From the NCBI RefSeq assembly GCF_000685865.1, contig NZ_JMKS01000003.1:1803001-1867000 (forward strand): 64,000 nucleotides of DNA, written 5' to 3'. This stretch comes from Exiguobacterium antarcticum DSM 14480 (GTDB taxonomy: Bacteria; Bacillota; Bacilli; Exiguobacteriales; Exiguobacteriaceae). Positions 35,577 through 44,222 of this stretch are shown here, in pieces. Both the position numbers and the translations under genes were made by a program. Numbering within the stretch: the stretch's first letter is position 1; every line of letters starts with the position of its first letter. The notes below the pieces were generated by a model. That model ran no database searches. It had not been told where the DNA came from and saw nothing but the letters and a program-made list of their open reading frames with translations.

Positions 35577-36095
35577 TCAGTCCTGTGCAAACTGTTTCCG
35601 GAAGGCATATCCTTTATCGACATACGAATCAATCGATTCTTGAATCATCTCGAGGTCTGCTGCCGTGAGTTCACGCACGACTTTACCGGGTGATCCGATG
35701 ATCAACGAACGAGGCGGGAATTTTTTACCGGACGGAATTAATGTGTTGGCGCCGATGATACATTCTTCCCCGATTTCGGCATGATCGAGAACAGTCGCCC
35801 CCATACCGACGATGGAACGCCGACCGATTTTACAACCGTGCAAGATGGCATTGTGCCCGACCGTCACTTCATCCGCGATGATGACCGGTGCTCCTTCGTA
35901 GAGATGGATGGTCGCATTGTCCTGGATACTGCAACGTTTCCCGATCGTAATCGGACCTTCATCGCCTCGAAGGACGGCATTGAACCAAATCGTCGATTCT
36001 TCACCGACGGTCACGTCACCAATCAAAAAAGCACCGGGAGCGACAAAAACGTGTTCTGCTAAGCTTGGAGAAACATCGCGGTACGGAATATTCAT
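35577..36095 (-). CDS. Gamma-carbonic-anhydrase-like hexapeptide protein (YtoA/PaaY type)
   Basis: A 172-residue left-handed beta-helix protein built of hexapeptide repeats. The metal-binding histidines of the gamma class appear in ATIHLYEG and TVGHNAILHGC. B. subtilis YtoA and the PaaY thioesterase of phenylacetate gene sets share this fold. Its position next to paaX makes PaaY a reasonable idea, but it is on the opposite strand with its own terminator. The fold is clear; the activity is not. Confidence 0.85.
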   Translation of the reverse strand: MNIPYRDVSPSLAEHVFVAPGAFLIGDVTVGEESTIWFNAVLRGDEGPITIGKRCSIQDNATIHLYEGAPVIIADEVTVGHNAILHGCKIGRRSIVGMGATVLDHAEIGEECIIGANTLIPSGKKFPPRSLIIGSPGKVVRELTAADLEMIQESIDSYVDKGYAFRKQFAQD

Positions 36096-36177
36096 GAGAA
36101 TGCCTCTTTTCTAAAAATGAATTAAAATTCAGTCTTACTTAGTATACCATTCTTAGCAACGGAAACGGAGGGAGACC

Positions 36178-37113
36178 ATGTCTCGTCTATGTACCAAATT
36201 ACAGATCGATGTGCCCATTATTCAAGGCGGCATGGGAAACATCAGCCATGCCGAACTGACGGCAGCAGTCTCGAATGCTGGGGGACTCGGAACGATTGGA
36301 TGCGGGACGATGACGCCTGCTGAAGTCAAACGATTGATTGAAGAGACACGCCGCTTGACGTCGCGTCCTTTTGCCCTGAATATCGCCATCCGGGTCTCGC
36401 CTCATGTCGAGCAGTTGATTGCGTTGGCGATTGAGGAACGGATTCCGGTCGTGTCCCTGTCGGCCGGTAATCCGGCACCTTTCTTGGAAAAGTTACGGGA
36501 GGCGGGGATCCAGACGATTGGTGTGGTCGCTTCCGTCAAACAGGCTGTCAAAGCCGAACAGGCAGGAGTGGATGTGCTGGTGGCGGAAGGGGTCGAAGCA
36601 GCGGGTATCAATTCACCGCTTGAGTTGACGACGATGACCTTGATTCCGCAAATCACGGATCATGTCACGATTCCTGTCCTTGCAGCCGGTGGAATCGGCG
36701 ACGGGCGAGGCCTTGCCGCTGCCTGGATGCTCGGAGCAGAAGGGGTGCAGCTTGGAACCCGATTGATTGCGACACAAGAATCCCGTGTGCACGAACAGTA
36801 TAAAAGACATCTCGTGCAGGCGGATGATCTCGCGACACGAATCATTGGCCGTGAAGTCGGACAAGTCCGCCGTGTTTTGAACGGACCGTATGTCGAGACA
36901 TTGCAACCAACATCACTTGCTGCCTTTCAAGAACAGACGAACGAATCGTTTCATATCAAAGGAGCACTCGAGGGCGACGAGACAGAAGGGTACGTCAACG
37001 CCGGTCTCGTTTCCGGTTTGATTGATGATGTTCCAACCGTTGCGGAACTGTTTAACCGAATGATGGACGACGCGTTCGGGCGGATCGAACGGATGTACCG
37101 GACACTCCAGTAG
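36178..37113 (+). CDS. Nitronate monooxygenase / FabK-like FMN protein
   Basis: A 311-residue TIM-barrel flavoprotein of the 2-nitropropane dioxygenase family. Evidence is PIIQGGMGNISHAELTAAVSNAGGLGTIG at the start, then AEGVEAAG and VLAAGGIGDGRGLAAAWMLGAEGVQLGTRL, the FMN phosphate loop. Members oxidise nitronates or reduce enoyl-ACP (FabK). Sequence alone does not separate the two. GGAGGGAG precedes the ATG, and a terminator follows. Confidence 0.85.
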   Translation: MSRLCTKLQIDVPIIQGGMGNISHAELTAAVSNAGGLGTIGCGTMTPAEVKRLIEETRRLTSRPFALNIAIRVSPHVEQLIALAIEERIPVVSLSAGNPAPFLEKLREAGIQTIGVVASVKQAVKAEQAGVDVLVAEGVEAAGINSPLELTTMTLIPQITDHVTIPVLAAGGIGDGRGLAAAWMLGAEGVQLGTRLIATQESRVHEQYKRHLVQADDLATRIIGREVGQVRRVLNGPYVETLQPTSLAAFQEQTNESFHIKGALEGDETEGYVNAGLVSGLIDDVPTVAELFNRMMDDAFGRIERMYRTLQ

Positions 37114-37124
37114 TGTGAATTCAA

Positions 37125-37158
37125 AAGAAGCAGGCCTACGTGGTCGGCTTCTTTTTTA
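37125..37158 (+). terminator. Terminator
   Basis: AAGAAGC (37125-37131) pairs with GCTTCTT (37147-37153) with further internal pairing, followed by T residues. Confidence 0.75.
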
Positions 37159-37234
37159 TTTTTCAGGACATTTGTCCTTTTCAAAGGATAATAGAATGCG
37201 GTCTACTCATAATTAGAGAAAAAGGAGGATGAAG

Positions 37235-37663
37235 ATGCAAGGAATCATTTTTGCTTTATTCAGTGGACTGTTTATCGCACTGCAAGGCATCTTTAATGCC
37301 CGGCTCGGTGACGCGGTTGGTCCATGGTTATCCGTGACAATCGTCCACTTCGTTGGGTTAATCGGCTGTTTGTTGATTTATGGATTCGTCCGGGATCGGA
37401 AAATCGGTGGTTTTCGTACGTTGCCGCTTGTGTATGCAAGCGGCGGATTACTCGGCGTCCTAGTCGTCGTCACGGAACTGACGTCGATTCAACTGCTTGG
37501 GATGACATGGGCGATGTCGCTGTTGCTCGTCGCCCAGATCTTATGTGCCTTTGTAATTGATTTGAACGGCTGGTTTGGTGTCATTAAAAAAAGCAGTAAC
37601 AAAGGACAATGGATCGGTGTCGGCTTGATGTTGACCGGCGTCTTGATCTTTTCGCTCGCATGA
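37235..37663 (+). CDS. Small DMT-superfamily transporter subunit, YdcZ family (1)
   Basis: A 142-residue membrane protein with five hydrophobic segments and the family start IIFALFSGLFIALQGIFNARLG (DMT_YdcZ, formerly DUF606). AAAGGAGG at 37221-37228 is directly adjacent to ATG 37229, so ATG 37235 (6 nt away) is chosen. Its neighbour encodes a second half-size protein of the same family. The pair probably works as a heterodimer; the substrate is unknown. Confidence 0.85.
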   Translation: MQGIIFALFSGLFIALQGIFNARLGDAVGPWLSVTIVHFVGLIGCLLIYGFVRDRKIGGFRTLPLVYASGGLLGVLVVVTELTSIQLLGMTWAMSLLLVAQILCAFVIDLNGWFGVIKKSSNKGQWIGVGLMLTGVLIFSLA

Positions 37664-37686
37664 AGTGAATCAAAGGAGGAAATCAA

Positions 37687-38166
37687 ATGGGGTTAGGAAT
37701 GTTTTGTGCCATCGTCGCAGGGATAATGATCAGTTTACAAACCGTTTTGAATGCACGGATGAGTCATGCCTTTGGCGCCTGGGCGACGACAACGTTAGTC
37801 TTTTTTGTCGGATTGCTCGGTTCGTTGCTCGCATTGGTCTTCTTTCGGGGCGGAACACTTGCGGCGCTTACAGAGGTCGAACCGCTTTATCTATTTGGTG
37901 GTTTCGTCGGAGTCGGTGTCGTGTTTTGTGTCATGCGGGGGATTCAACTGCTCGGACCGTCGATTGCGATTTCCGTCGTCTTGATTTCGCAACTCAGTTT
38001 TGCGCTGTGTGTCGACGTCTTTGGCTGGTTCGGTTTACCGAAAGTTGATTTGTCGTTTGGACAGATCATTGGATTGGTCGTCATGCTGAGCGGAATTTTC
38101 GTCTTGAAACGGTATCAAGTCGTGGATGAGGCGAAACAAATAGCCGACATCAAAGCGATTTCTTAA
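37687..38166 (+). CDS. Small DMT-superfamily transporter subunit, YdcZ family (2)
   Basis: A 159-residue paralogue of the preceding protein with the same opening pattern (IVAGIMISLQTVLNARMS) and five membrane segments, plus a charged C-terminal tail. AAGGAGG precedes the ATG, 23 bases after the first stop. Paired YdcZ genes are common in Bacillota and suggest a two-subunit exporter or carrier. Confidence 0.85.
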   Translation: MGLGMFCAIVAGIMISLQTVLNARMSHAFGAWATTTLVFFVGLLGSLLALVFFRGGTLAALTEVEPLYLFGGFVGVGVVFCVMRGIQLLGPSIAISVVLISQLSFALCVDVFGWFGLPKVDLSFGQIIGLVVMLSGIFVLKRYQVVDEAKQIADIKAIS

Positions 38167-38197
38167 GCGAATCGCCAACAAATCAGCGGATGAATCG

Positions 38198-38259
38198 AAA
38201 AAGAGATCCCCCTTTCGCACGACTTTTACGTAAAGTGCATGAAAGGGGGGTCTCTTTTG
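38198..38259. terminator. Bidirectional terminator between ydcZ pair and msrA
   Basis: GAAAAAGAGATCCCCCTTTC (38197-38216) pairs with GAAAGGGGGGTCTCTTTT (38241-38258) around a 24-base inner loop. Converging genes use it from both sides. Confidence 0.85.
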
Positions 38260-38277
38260 AAAAACGTCCGATTTGAA

Positions 38278-38808
38278 TCAGACGGATACTTCTTCTTTCC
38301 AGGCCACATCGATGAAGGCATCGCGACCGGATGCTTTCCGGTCTTTTTTGTAATGTTCCGGATTTTTTTTGTGGAAGTCTTGATGGTATTCTTCCGCCGG
38401 ATAGAAGGCGTGTGCCGGTTCGATCCGTGTGACGATCGGTTGCTTAAAACGGTTTGTCGCAGCTAGCGCATCACGTGACGCGATGGCTGCAAGTCGTTGT
38501 TCTTCCGTATGGTAAAAAATCGCCGGAGCATACTGTGTACCGCGGTCCTGGAATTGTCCGCCGGCATCGGTCGGATCCGTTTGTGGCCAATACAGTTCCA
38601 GTAACCGTTCGTATGAAAAGAGTGCCGGATCAAATGTAATCTCGACGACTTCGGAATGTCCGGTCGTTCCGGTTTTGACCTGCTCATATGTCGGGTTGTC
38701 GACGTGTCCTCCTGTATAACCGGACACGATACTGTGAATCCCCGGTAATTCCTCAAATGGTGTCACCATGCACCAGAAACATCCTCCTGCAAATGTTGCT
38801 TTTTCCAT
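38278..38808 (-). CDS. msrA: Peptide-methionine (S)-S-oxide reductase
   Basis: A 176-residue MsrA. The catalytic Cys is in GCFWC, with [16 protein letters not shown] and [12 protein letters not shown] motifs and the HQDFHKKNP tail. It reduces methionine-S-sulfoxide with thioredoxin, rescuing free or protein-bound methionine. Its leader is a SAM-I riboswitch with terminator, so expression should rise when SAM (methionine) is low. It has no msrB partner next to it. Confidence 0.95.
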   Translation of the reverse strand: MEKATFAGGCFWCMVTPFEELPGIHSIVSGYTGGHVDNPTYEQVKTGTTGHSEVVEITFDPALFSYERLLELYWPQTDPTDAGGQFQDRGTQYAPAIFYHTEEQRLAAIASRDALAATNRFKQPIVTRIEPAHAFYPAEEYHQDFHKKNPEHYKKDRKASGRDAFIDVAWKEEVSV

Positions 38809-38872
38809 GTCATCTCTCCCTTTCCCTTGGCTTCTTGAGCCGTAGTCCTGTCATTTCCGACAGCGAGAAAAC

Positions 38873-38908
38873 GAAAACGACTCCTCTGCTTGGTTGCAAA
38901 AGGAGTCG
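38873..38908 (-). terminator. Riboswitch-controlled terminator upstream of msrA
   Basis: On the minus strand GCGACTCCT pairs with AGGAGTCG, followed by TTTTCGTTTT. It sits directly after the SAM aptamer and would form when SAM is bound. Confidence 0.85.
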
Positions 38909-38912
38909 CCGC

Positions 38913-39014
38913 TTTTTATCAACCAAAGCTTTCGCTTTGCTGGTCGTAGCACCTTGCTGTGCGCAGGTTGCTGGGACGTCATCGATCCAGATCTCTCGGT
39001 CCACTCTTGATAAG
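38913..39014 (-). ncRNA. SAM-I (S-box) riboswitch controlling msrA
   Basis: The transcribed strand begins CTTATCAAGAG and continues through GATGACGTCC, CAGCAACC and AAGGTGCTACGACC. It closes with GATAAAAAG pairing to the start (P1). These are the conserved S-box blocks in order. A terminator follows, and msrA starts about 60 bases beyond it. Confidence 0.9.
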
Positions 39015-39054
39015 TGTTATATGAAGTTGATGTAAGTTCGTTATCATTGGGATG

Positions 39055-39084
39055 ATAATACCATTCATAAAAGTGGAAAGTCAA
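39055..39084 (-). promoter_or_regulatory. Promoter of the SAM riboswitch-msrA unit
   Basis: Minus strand -35 TTGACT (39084-39079), an 18-bp spacer and -10 TATTAT (39060-39055). It lies about 40 bases upstream of the aptamer and just after the stop of the M20 gene. Confidence 0.7.
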
Positions 39085-39087
39085 TCC

Positions 39088-40260
39088 TTATGTTTGCAAG
39101 GCACGCAGAACGGTCGCCCCTAACGTTTTGGCCCCGATCAGTAAGGCCTGTTCATTGATTTCGTACTTCGGGTGATGTTGTGGATAGATGGTGCTTCCGT
39201 CTGTCTTCGCAGAACCGGTAAAGAAATAACTTCCCGGGACGTGTTCTAAATAATAAGCAAAATCATCCGCTGCCATCATCGGTTTGACTTCACGGACCTG
39301 TGCCTCCGGTAAAAACGAAGCCGCTTCTTGGACCAACTTCGTCTCATTCGGATGATTCCAGAGCGACGGGTAACCGGTCGTGAAATCAATCGAATATGTA
39401 GCGCCAATTCCAGCACACGTCGTTCGGGCAACGAGATCGACCTGTTGGCGTAACTGATGCCGGAGTTGCTCGTTGAACGTCCGGATTTCACCGACGATCC
39501 GGGCTTCGCCGGTGACGATGTTCGGTGCCGTCCCGGAATGGAACGAGCCAATCGCGACGACGGCAGGTTCAAAGGGATCGACCCGTCGGCTGACGAGATG
39601 CTGTAAATTACAGACGAGTTGTGCTCCAGCGACGAGTGCATCTTGCGTCCGGTGCGGGGCTTGCGCATGACCACCTTGTCCATGGACGACGATTTCGAAT
39701 TCATCGATCGCGCATAACGTATGGCCGCTGTGATAGCCAATCGTTCCGACCGGGAGATCATTTTCAAGATGGGTCCCGAAAATCGCATCAACCCCGTCGA
39801 GACAACCATCTTCGATCATTTGAATCGCACCTCCCGGAAAGACTTCTTCGCCATGTTGATGAATGAAGACGATGGTCCCTTCGAGTTCCTCTTGCAACGG
39901 CTTGAAGGCAGCGGCGAGTCCGAGGACGATCGCCGTATGGCCGTCATGTCCACAGGCATGCATGACACCGGGGCGGATTGAACGGAACGAAAGATCGGTT
40001 TCTTCCTGGAGCGGTAACGCGTCAAAATCCGCCCGGACAGCAATCGTTTTTCCGGGACGTGTCCCTTTGAGTGTCGCGACGATGCCGCTCCCTCCGACTT
40101 GTTCGCGGTAGGGGATACCAAGTGCTTCATAAAAGGCGATGATTTTTGCGGGTGTCCGGACTTCTTGGAACGATAATTCCGGGTGACGGTGAAAATCACG
40201 CCGTAAACGAATCATCTCGGCTTCGTATTGATCGAGAGCAGCAAATAAATTTTCTTGCAT
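39088..40260 (-). CDS. M20-family amidohydrolase (aminoacylase/HipO type)
   Basis: A 390-residue zinc peptidase-like amidohydrolase. Metal-binding motifs are HACGHDGHTA, HQHGEEVFPGGA and the late HHPKYEINEQ histidine; FHRHPELSF is at the N-terminus. Family members split N-acyl amino acids (hippurate, N-acetyl amino acids, IAA conjugates). ATG at 40260 is chosen because AAAGG lies about 9 nt before it; ATG at 40269 is too close. Its exact substrate is unknown. The msrA promoter starts just after its stop. Confidence 0.9.
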   Translation of the reverse strand: MQENLFAALDQYEAEMIRLRRDFHRHPELSFQEVRTPAKIIAFYEALGIPYREQVGGSGIVATLKGTRPGKTIAVRADFDALPLQEETDLSFRSIRPGVMHACGHDGHTAIVLGLAAAFKPLQEELEGTIVFIHQHGEEVFPGGAIQMIEDGCLDGVDAIFGTHLENDLPVGTIGYHSGHTLCAIDEFEIVVHGQGGHAQAPHRTQDALVAGAQLVCNLQHLVSRRVDPFEPAVVAIGSFHSGTAPNIVTGEARIVGEIRTFNEQLRHQLRQQVDLVARTTCAGIGATYSIDFTTGYPSLWNHPNETKLVQEAASFLPEAQVREVKPMMAADDFAYYLEHVPGSYFFTGSAKTDGSTIYPQHHPKYEINEQALLIGAKTLGATVLRALQT

Positions 40261-40338
40261 CGAAATCATCCTTTTCGGTATGTCTTGAGGAAAAACGGGT
40301 ACAGATAGAGGTAATCAAATCAGAGGAGGAATTAACAC

Positions 40339-40632
40339 ATGGGTGAAATCATCGTCAATGCCGTTCTTACAGTCAAAGCAGGATTAGCTGATCAAGTCTT
40401 TCCAATTTTAAGTACAGTCTACAAAGCCGCACAAAACGAGCCGGGCTGCCTACGTTATACGTTGCATCAATCGATTGAAAATGAACATCAGTTCATGCTC
40501 TATGAAGTCTATCAAGACGAAGCAGCACTCGAGACACATATCGCATCGGACCACTATAAAGCCTACCGGGAACAAATCGAATTATACCTTGAGGACCGTC
40601 AAGTGACGAAATACGTCGAGATGACATTCTGA
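40339..40632 (+). CDS. Putative quinol monooxygenase (ABM domain)
   Basis: A 97-residue antibiotic-biosynthesis-monooxygenase fold protein (EPGCLRYTLHQSIENEHQFMLYEVYQDEAALETHIASDHYKAY), similar in layout to YgiN-type quinol monooxygenases. Strong AGAGGAGG precedes the ATG, and a terminator follows. It is a single-gene unit divergent from the M20 gene. The fold is clear and the substrate unknown. Confidence 0.85.
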   Translation: MGEIIVNAVLTVKAGLADQVFPILSTVYKAAQNEPGCLRYTLHQSIENEHQFMLYEVYQDEAALETHIASDHYKAYREQIELYLEDRQVTKYVEMTF

Positions 40633-40643
40633 ATCAAGGAAAG

Positions 40644-40683
40644 AAGGGCGTACGGATCCTCAAGGGTCCATACGCCTCTTTTG
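40644..40683. terminator. Bidirectional terminator
   Basis: GGCGTACGGATCC pairs with GGGTCCATACGCC around CTCAA, with A-rich left and T-rich right flanks, between two convergent genes. Confidence 0.8.
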
Positions 40684-40685
40684 TG

Positions 40686-43238
40686 TTACATCGATTTAAA
40701 GCCAAGGAAATGTTCGCGCCAGCGTGGTTCATAAATCGAATTGATCTGGAGCTGTGAGCCCCCGGCATGGATGAAGTATTCATTGTCGAGCATGATGCCG
40801 ATATGCGACGGACCATCGGTATACGTATTTTCGAAAAAGACGATATCCGAGCGTTTTCCGCTGCTGATCGTCGTGCGACGGTTCGTAAAGAAGGCGCCGT
40901 ACCAATAGCCGCTGACATTTGTCCGTCCACCGTATTTCCCGGCTTGGTTCGTGGCGTAATGTATCAAACCCGAACAGTCAAAGCCGCCATTGGCTGCCGT
41001 TTGCGAACCCCATGTATACGGCGTTCCTAGGTGTTTGGCGGCCGCTTGGATCAATTTTTCGCCACGTGACGTATTTTTTTGAGCAATCCGTGTGTCGCTT
41101 GTGACGGTGACAGCGCTGACCGGCAGATAGACAGGAGACCAGCCGGACTGGATGACATAAAAGTTTCCGACCCGGTACCGGGGATAAACCCGTTTTCCCT
41201 GTTCGATCAAGCCGGTACCTTTCGGACTGACGGGTGTCGCAAAATAAGACGTCGTTGTTTTGACCGTATAGATTTTTTGACGGTTGATTGCCTGTTGGGT
41301 GTAGCGCATATCCGGTTTCGTCGTCCCGATATACGGGTTGATGACATAACCGGTCGTCCCGTTCGGTAACCGGACTTTCCAGAAATCATCGTCAATCGCC
41401 TTCAGACCGATCAGCTTTGTCCCTTTACTTAAATAGCCAGCAGGACGGCTGTAAGCGACATCGGCTGAAAACAGCGGTGTCTGATCAAAATGAACATAAA
41501 AAACTGTTCCGATTTTAGACGGTGCGACCGGTTTGTTGAGACCGAGTTTACTCGAGTCGACGAAGCCGAACGTCGTTCCGATTTTGACACGTGTGTAGTA
41601 ACCGCTTTTGCCGTAAATCGACAGCGCCGTATTCTTTTTCAGTGTCCCGATTTTTCCAGTCAGGCTTGCTTTTGGATGAATGACCAGTTTATCTTCGAGC
41701 ACATACCGTGTCCCGGTCACATCATACAGATCAGGTTTTTTTGTTACGAGATCTGTCGTCTTGACGTAGCCATAGACGGTACCAAGCTTGACGCGTGTGT
41801 ACGCGCCGCTTGTTCCGTAAATATCAATCTGTTCTGCTCGTTTCATAGTACGGACAATGGTTTTCGCCGTCGTGTCTTTAAAAATCGATGTCGATTTGCT
41901 GGTATACCGGAGACCTGTCTTCGCATAGACTTTTGTTTTCGCAAGGGCACTCGTCAAGACGAAGGCATACTGACCGCGGAACAGAATCCGGCTGTAGGCC
42001 CCACTTGTGCCATAGACGGTCAATAACGTATTCGTTTGATGATTTTTCAAAATCGGACTGGAGCTGCTTGCTGCCTGACGAATCGGGGTTGATGCCTGGA
42101 CATAAAGGCGGTCCGTTTTGGCATACACTTTTAATGGTGCCAATGCACTTGTTAAGACGAAGACATGCTGACCGCGGAATAAAATCCGGCTATACGCGCC
42201 GCTCGTTCCATAGACCGTCAGGAGTGTATTCGTCTGATGCTGTGCGAGTATCGGGCTCGTACTGTTCGCAGCTTGACGGACCGGCGTCGGACTTTGCACA
42301 TAGAGGCGGTCAGTCTGCTCAAAAAATGCAAGATCCCCAAGGTGTGCCGTCAAGACAAAACCATACGTATCATTCAACCGGACACGCGTGTAGTTACCGG
42401 AGACGCCGTAGATGTCGATACGTTGATTTTGTGCCAGTGTTCCAAGTGGTTTTCCGGTTGCGGAAGCGGTCGGATAGACAGTCGTGAGGTGTTGGCTGTA
42501 TTTTTTGCCGGTCACCGAGTACGAGGTGACTTTTTTTGTTCCGAGATGAGCTGTCAAAATGAAAGCATAACGATCGTTCCACTTGATCCGGGTAAACGTG
42601 CCGGACGTTCCGAATGTTTCGACGGGTTGATTGACGGCGTATTCTGCAAGAACTGTTCCGCTAGTATCAGCCGTCGGATAGACCATCGTTTTCTGTTGGA
42701 CAAAGCGTTCCCCGGTCGTTACATAGACAGGGGTTGCACTGAGATCAGCCGTCAAAACGAACTGATACACCGTGCCCTGTTTGATGCGTGTGAAAAGACC
42801 TTCTTGACCGTATGTATCGACTGCTGCATTTTGAGCCAACGATTCGGTTGTCACCGTTTCTGAAGCAGCTGCTGTATAAAGTGGCGTTGATTTATTCGTA
42901 TATCGGCTGTCGATTTTTGAGTAGGTTGGAGCAACGGCCAATTGTTCGGTCTTGACGAAGCGATAAACACCGTCGAGCAGGATGCGCGTAAACAGACCTT
43001 CTGTCCCGAACGTCTCGACTTCCGTCGCAGCAGGTAACGTTTGAAGTGCGTCAGTACTGTCCGGTGTTTCAAATACAGGGGTGACCGCTTGGGTGAACTG
43101 TTTGCCGGTCGCAACGTCCGTCTGTTCGTCGACGACTGCCGGAGCAACGTCACCTTCTGCAAGACCGTTGACCGGAAATGAACTAAACAACATGACGGAA
43201 GCAGCCAGTGAGGTGAACCATTTTTTTGATAAAGGCAT
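40686..43238 (-). CDS. Secreted SH3-repeat NlpC/P60 cell-wall hydrolase
   Basis: An 850-residue secreted protein. A signal peptide (KKWFTSLAASVMLFSSFPVNGLAEG) is followed by eight tandem SH3-like repeats of about 65-70 residues with the core pattern (D/E)(I/T)(Y/F)G-x-(S/E)G-x-(Y/F)(T/S)R(I/V). Two diverged SH3 domains come next, then a C-terminal NlpC/P60 domain. Its catalytic Cys is in GGFDCSGLI and the His in SHIGIMLDN. Such enzymes cut peptidoglycan stem peptides, with the SH3 repeats holding the wall. ATG 43238 is preferred over the more upstream frame because GGAG precedes it and the signal peptide begins there. Confidence 0.9.
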   Translation of the reverse strand: MPLSKKWFTSLAASVMLFSSFPVNGLAEGDVAPAVVDEQTDVATGKQFTQAVTPVFETPDSTDALQTLPAATEVETFGTEGLFTRILLDGVYRFVKTEQLAVAPTYSKIDSRYTNKSTPLYTAAASETVTTESLAQNAAVDTYGQEGLFTRIKQGTVYQFVLTADLSATPVYVTTGERFVQQKTMVYPTADTSGTVLAEYAVNQPVETFGTSGTFTRIKWNDRYAFILTAHLGTKKVTSYSVTGKKYSQHLTTVYPTASATGKPLGTLAQNQRIDIYGVSGNYTRVRLNDTYGFVLTAHLGDLAFFEQTDRLYVQSPTPVRQAANSTSPILAQHQTNTLLTVYGTSGAYSRILFRGQHVFVLTSALAPLKVYAKTDRLYVQASTPIRQAASSSSPILKNHQTNTLLTVYGTSGAYSRILFRGQYAFVLTSALAKTKVYAKTGLRYTSKSTSIFKDTTAKTIVRTMKRAEQIDIYGTSGAYTRVKLGTVYGYVKTTDLVTKKPDLYDVTGTRYVLEDKLVIHPKASLTGKIGTLKKNTALSIYGKSGYYTRVKIGTTFGFVDSSKLGLNKPVAPSKIGTVFYVHFDQTPLFSADVAYSRPAGYLSKGTKLIGLKAIDDDFWKVRLPNGTTGYVINPYIGTTKPDMRYTQQAINRQKIYTVKTTTSYFATPVSPKGTGLIEQGKRVYPRYRVGNFYVIQSGWSPVYLPVSAVTVTSDTRIAQKNTSRGEKLIQAAAKHLGTPYTWGSQTAANGGFDCSGLIHYATNQAGKYGGRTNVSGYWYGAFFTNRRTTISSGKRSDIVFFENTYTDGPSHIGIMLDNEYFIHAGGSQLQINSIYEPRWREHFLGFKSM
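41919..42315 (-). repeat. Nearly identical tandem SH3 repeats within the wall hydrolase gene
   Basis: Repeats five and six (about 42315-42117 and 42116-41919) are almost identical in protein. They share TNTLLTVYGTSGAYSRILFR and the flanking YAKTDRLYVQ and FVLTSALA segments, unlike the other six. This points to a recent tandem duplication of about 198 bases. Confidence 0.75.
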
Positions 43239-43370
43239 CGTATGTAAGACTCCATTTCTTGAAAAATTAATTTTGAACCAATTATAACTAAGTTTACCAT
43301 GTTCATTTTTCATGAAGTAGTAAGATATCAAAAAAAGTCAATTTCAGACTAAAAATTGGGAACAAAGGAA

Positions 43371-43403
43371 AAGGTGTTCTCCTGTTTTGGAGAAACACCT
43401 CTT
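43371..43403 (-). terminator. Terminator after the GNAT gene
   Basis: On the minus strand AGGTGTTTCTCC pairs with GGAGAACACCT, followed by TTTTCC. Confidence 0.75.
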
Positions 43404-43406
43404 TCA

Positions 43407-43964
43407 TCATTTCGTGTCGTCTTCATGGTCGACTTGCCACTCCCAATCGAGCATGCCGTAGATCAGTGAGTCGCGCCAATGATCTTCCAAGTAGACAGTC
43501 TCACGCAGTTGTCCTTCCTTTGTCATCCCGACTTTTTGCAAGACACGTTCTGAGGCAAGGTTTCGCGGATCACAGGTCGCCGTAATGCGATGTAATTCTA
43601 ACTTCTCGAAGCCGAATTCGAGTAAAAAACTAGCGATGGACGTCGCATACCCATTACCCCATTCGTCGGGAGACAGGATATAGCCAATTTCCGCACTTTT
43701 ATGTTCGGCATCGGTGATGACAAGTTCGCCAGCACCGATAACATGGTCGTTTGAAAAGGTAACGGCAAAGACATAGCGGCGTCTCGGATTTTCAAGCTCA
43801 CTTTCGAGCGCATCATGGATGAACTGTTTACTATCACTTTCGGAGTTTGGTCCCCATGACTGATACTGGCTGACAATCGGTTGTGAAGCATAGGCATGGA
43901 CGGCTTCTAAATCCTCTGGCGTGAAACGACGAATACGTAGTTGCTCGTTGATTTTATAGCGCAT
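43407..43964 (-). CDS. GNAT acetyltransferase, RimJ/RimL type
   Basis: A 185-residue N-acetyltransferase of the RimJ/RimL subfamily. LRIRRFTPEDLEAVHAYASQP opens the fold. The acetyl-CoA loop region is EIGYILSPDEWGNGYATSIAS, with LHRITATCDPRNLASERVLQKVGM as the typical C-terminal part. The acceptor (ribosomal protein, amino acid or antibiotic) is not known. GAGGAGG precedes the ATG. Confidence 0.88.
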   Translation of the reverse strand: MRYKINEQLRIRRFTPEDLEAVHAYASQPIVSQYQSWGPNSESDSKQFIHDALESELENPRRRYVFAVTFSNDHVIGAGELVITDAEHKSAEIGYILSPDEWGNGYATSIASFLLEFGFEKLELHRITATCDPRNLASERVLQKVGMTKEGQLRETVYLEDHWRDSLIYGMLDWEWQVDHEDDTK

Positions 43965-44027
43965 GATGGACTCCTCCTCTATAGTTGACTCTCTCTATAT
44001 ATTGGCCATTCGGTCTGATTTTCCTGT

Positions 44028-44056
44028 TTGACAGGCAAAATCAAGCGTGCTAAAGT
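44028..44056 (+). promoter_or_regulatory. Promoter of the guanidine riboswitch-SMR operon
   Basis: -35 TTGACA (44028-44033), a 17-bp spacer and -10 TAAAGT (44051-44056), about 20 bases upstream of the aptamer. Confidence 0.75.
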
Positions 44057-44071
44057 CGGTGTATCGAATGA

Positions 44072-44165
44072 AATGAATAGTGATCCTCTAGGGTTCCGTT
44101 CGGCTGGACCAAGGGAGGAACATAAGGGAAACCTTATGCAACGGAGGGATAAAAGCCCGGGAGTA
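44072..44165 (+). ncRNA. Guanidine-I (ykkC) riboswitch
   Basis: The leader carries the ykkC signature blocks in order: CTCTAGGGTTCCG, GGCTGGACC, then ACGGAGGGATAAAAGCCCGGGAG at the end. It precedes two small multidrug resistance genes, the classic guanidinium exporter targets of this riboswitch. The final CCCGGGAG also forms the left arm of the terminator, giving the switch. Confidence 0.92.
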
Positions 44166-44197
44166 AAGCGTTTTGGCGCTTGCTCTCGGGCTTTTTT
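44153..44197 (+). terminator. Riboswitch-controlled terminator
   Basis: AAGCCCGGGAG (44153-44163) pairs with CTCTCGGGCTT (44183-44193) and is followed by TTTTTT. An inner AAGCG/CGCTT pair extends the stem. Guanidine binding should free transcription into the exporter genes. Confidence 0.88.
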
Positions 44198-44222
44198 GTT
44201 GGAGATATAAGGAGGAAATTAT

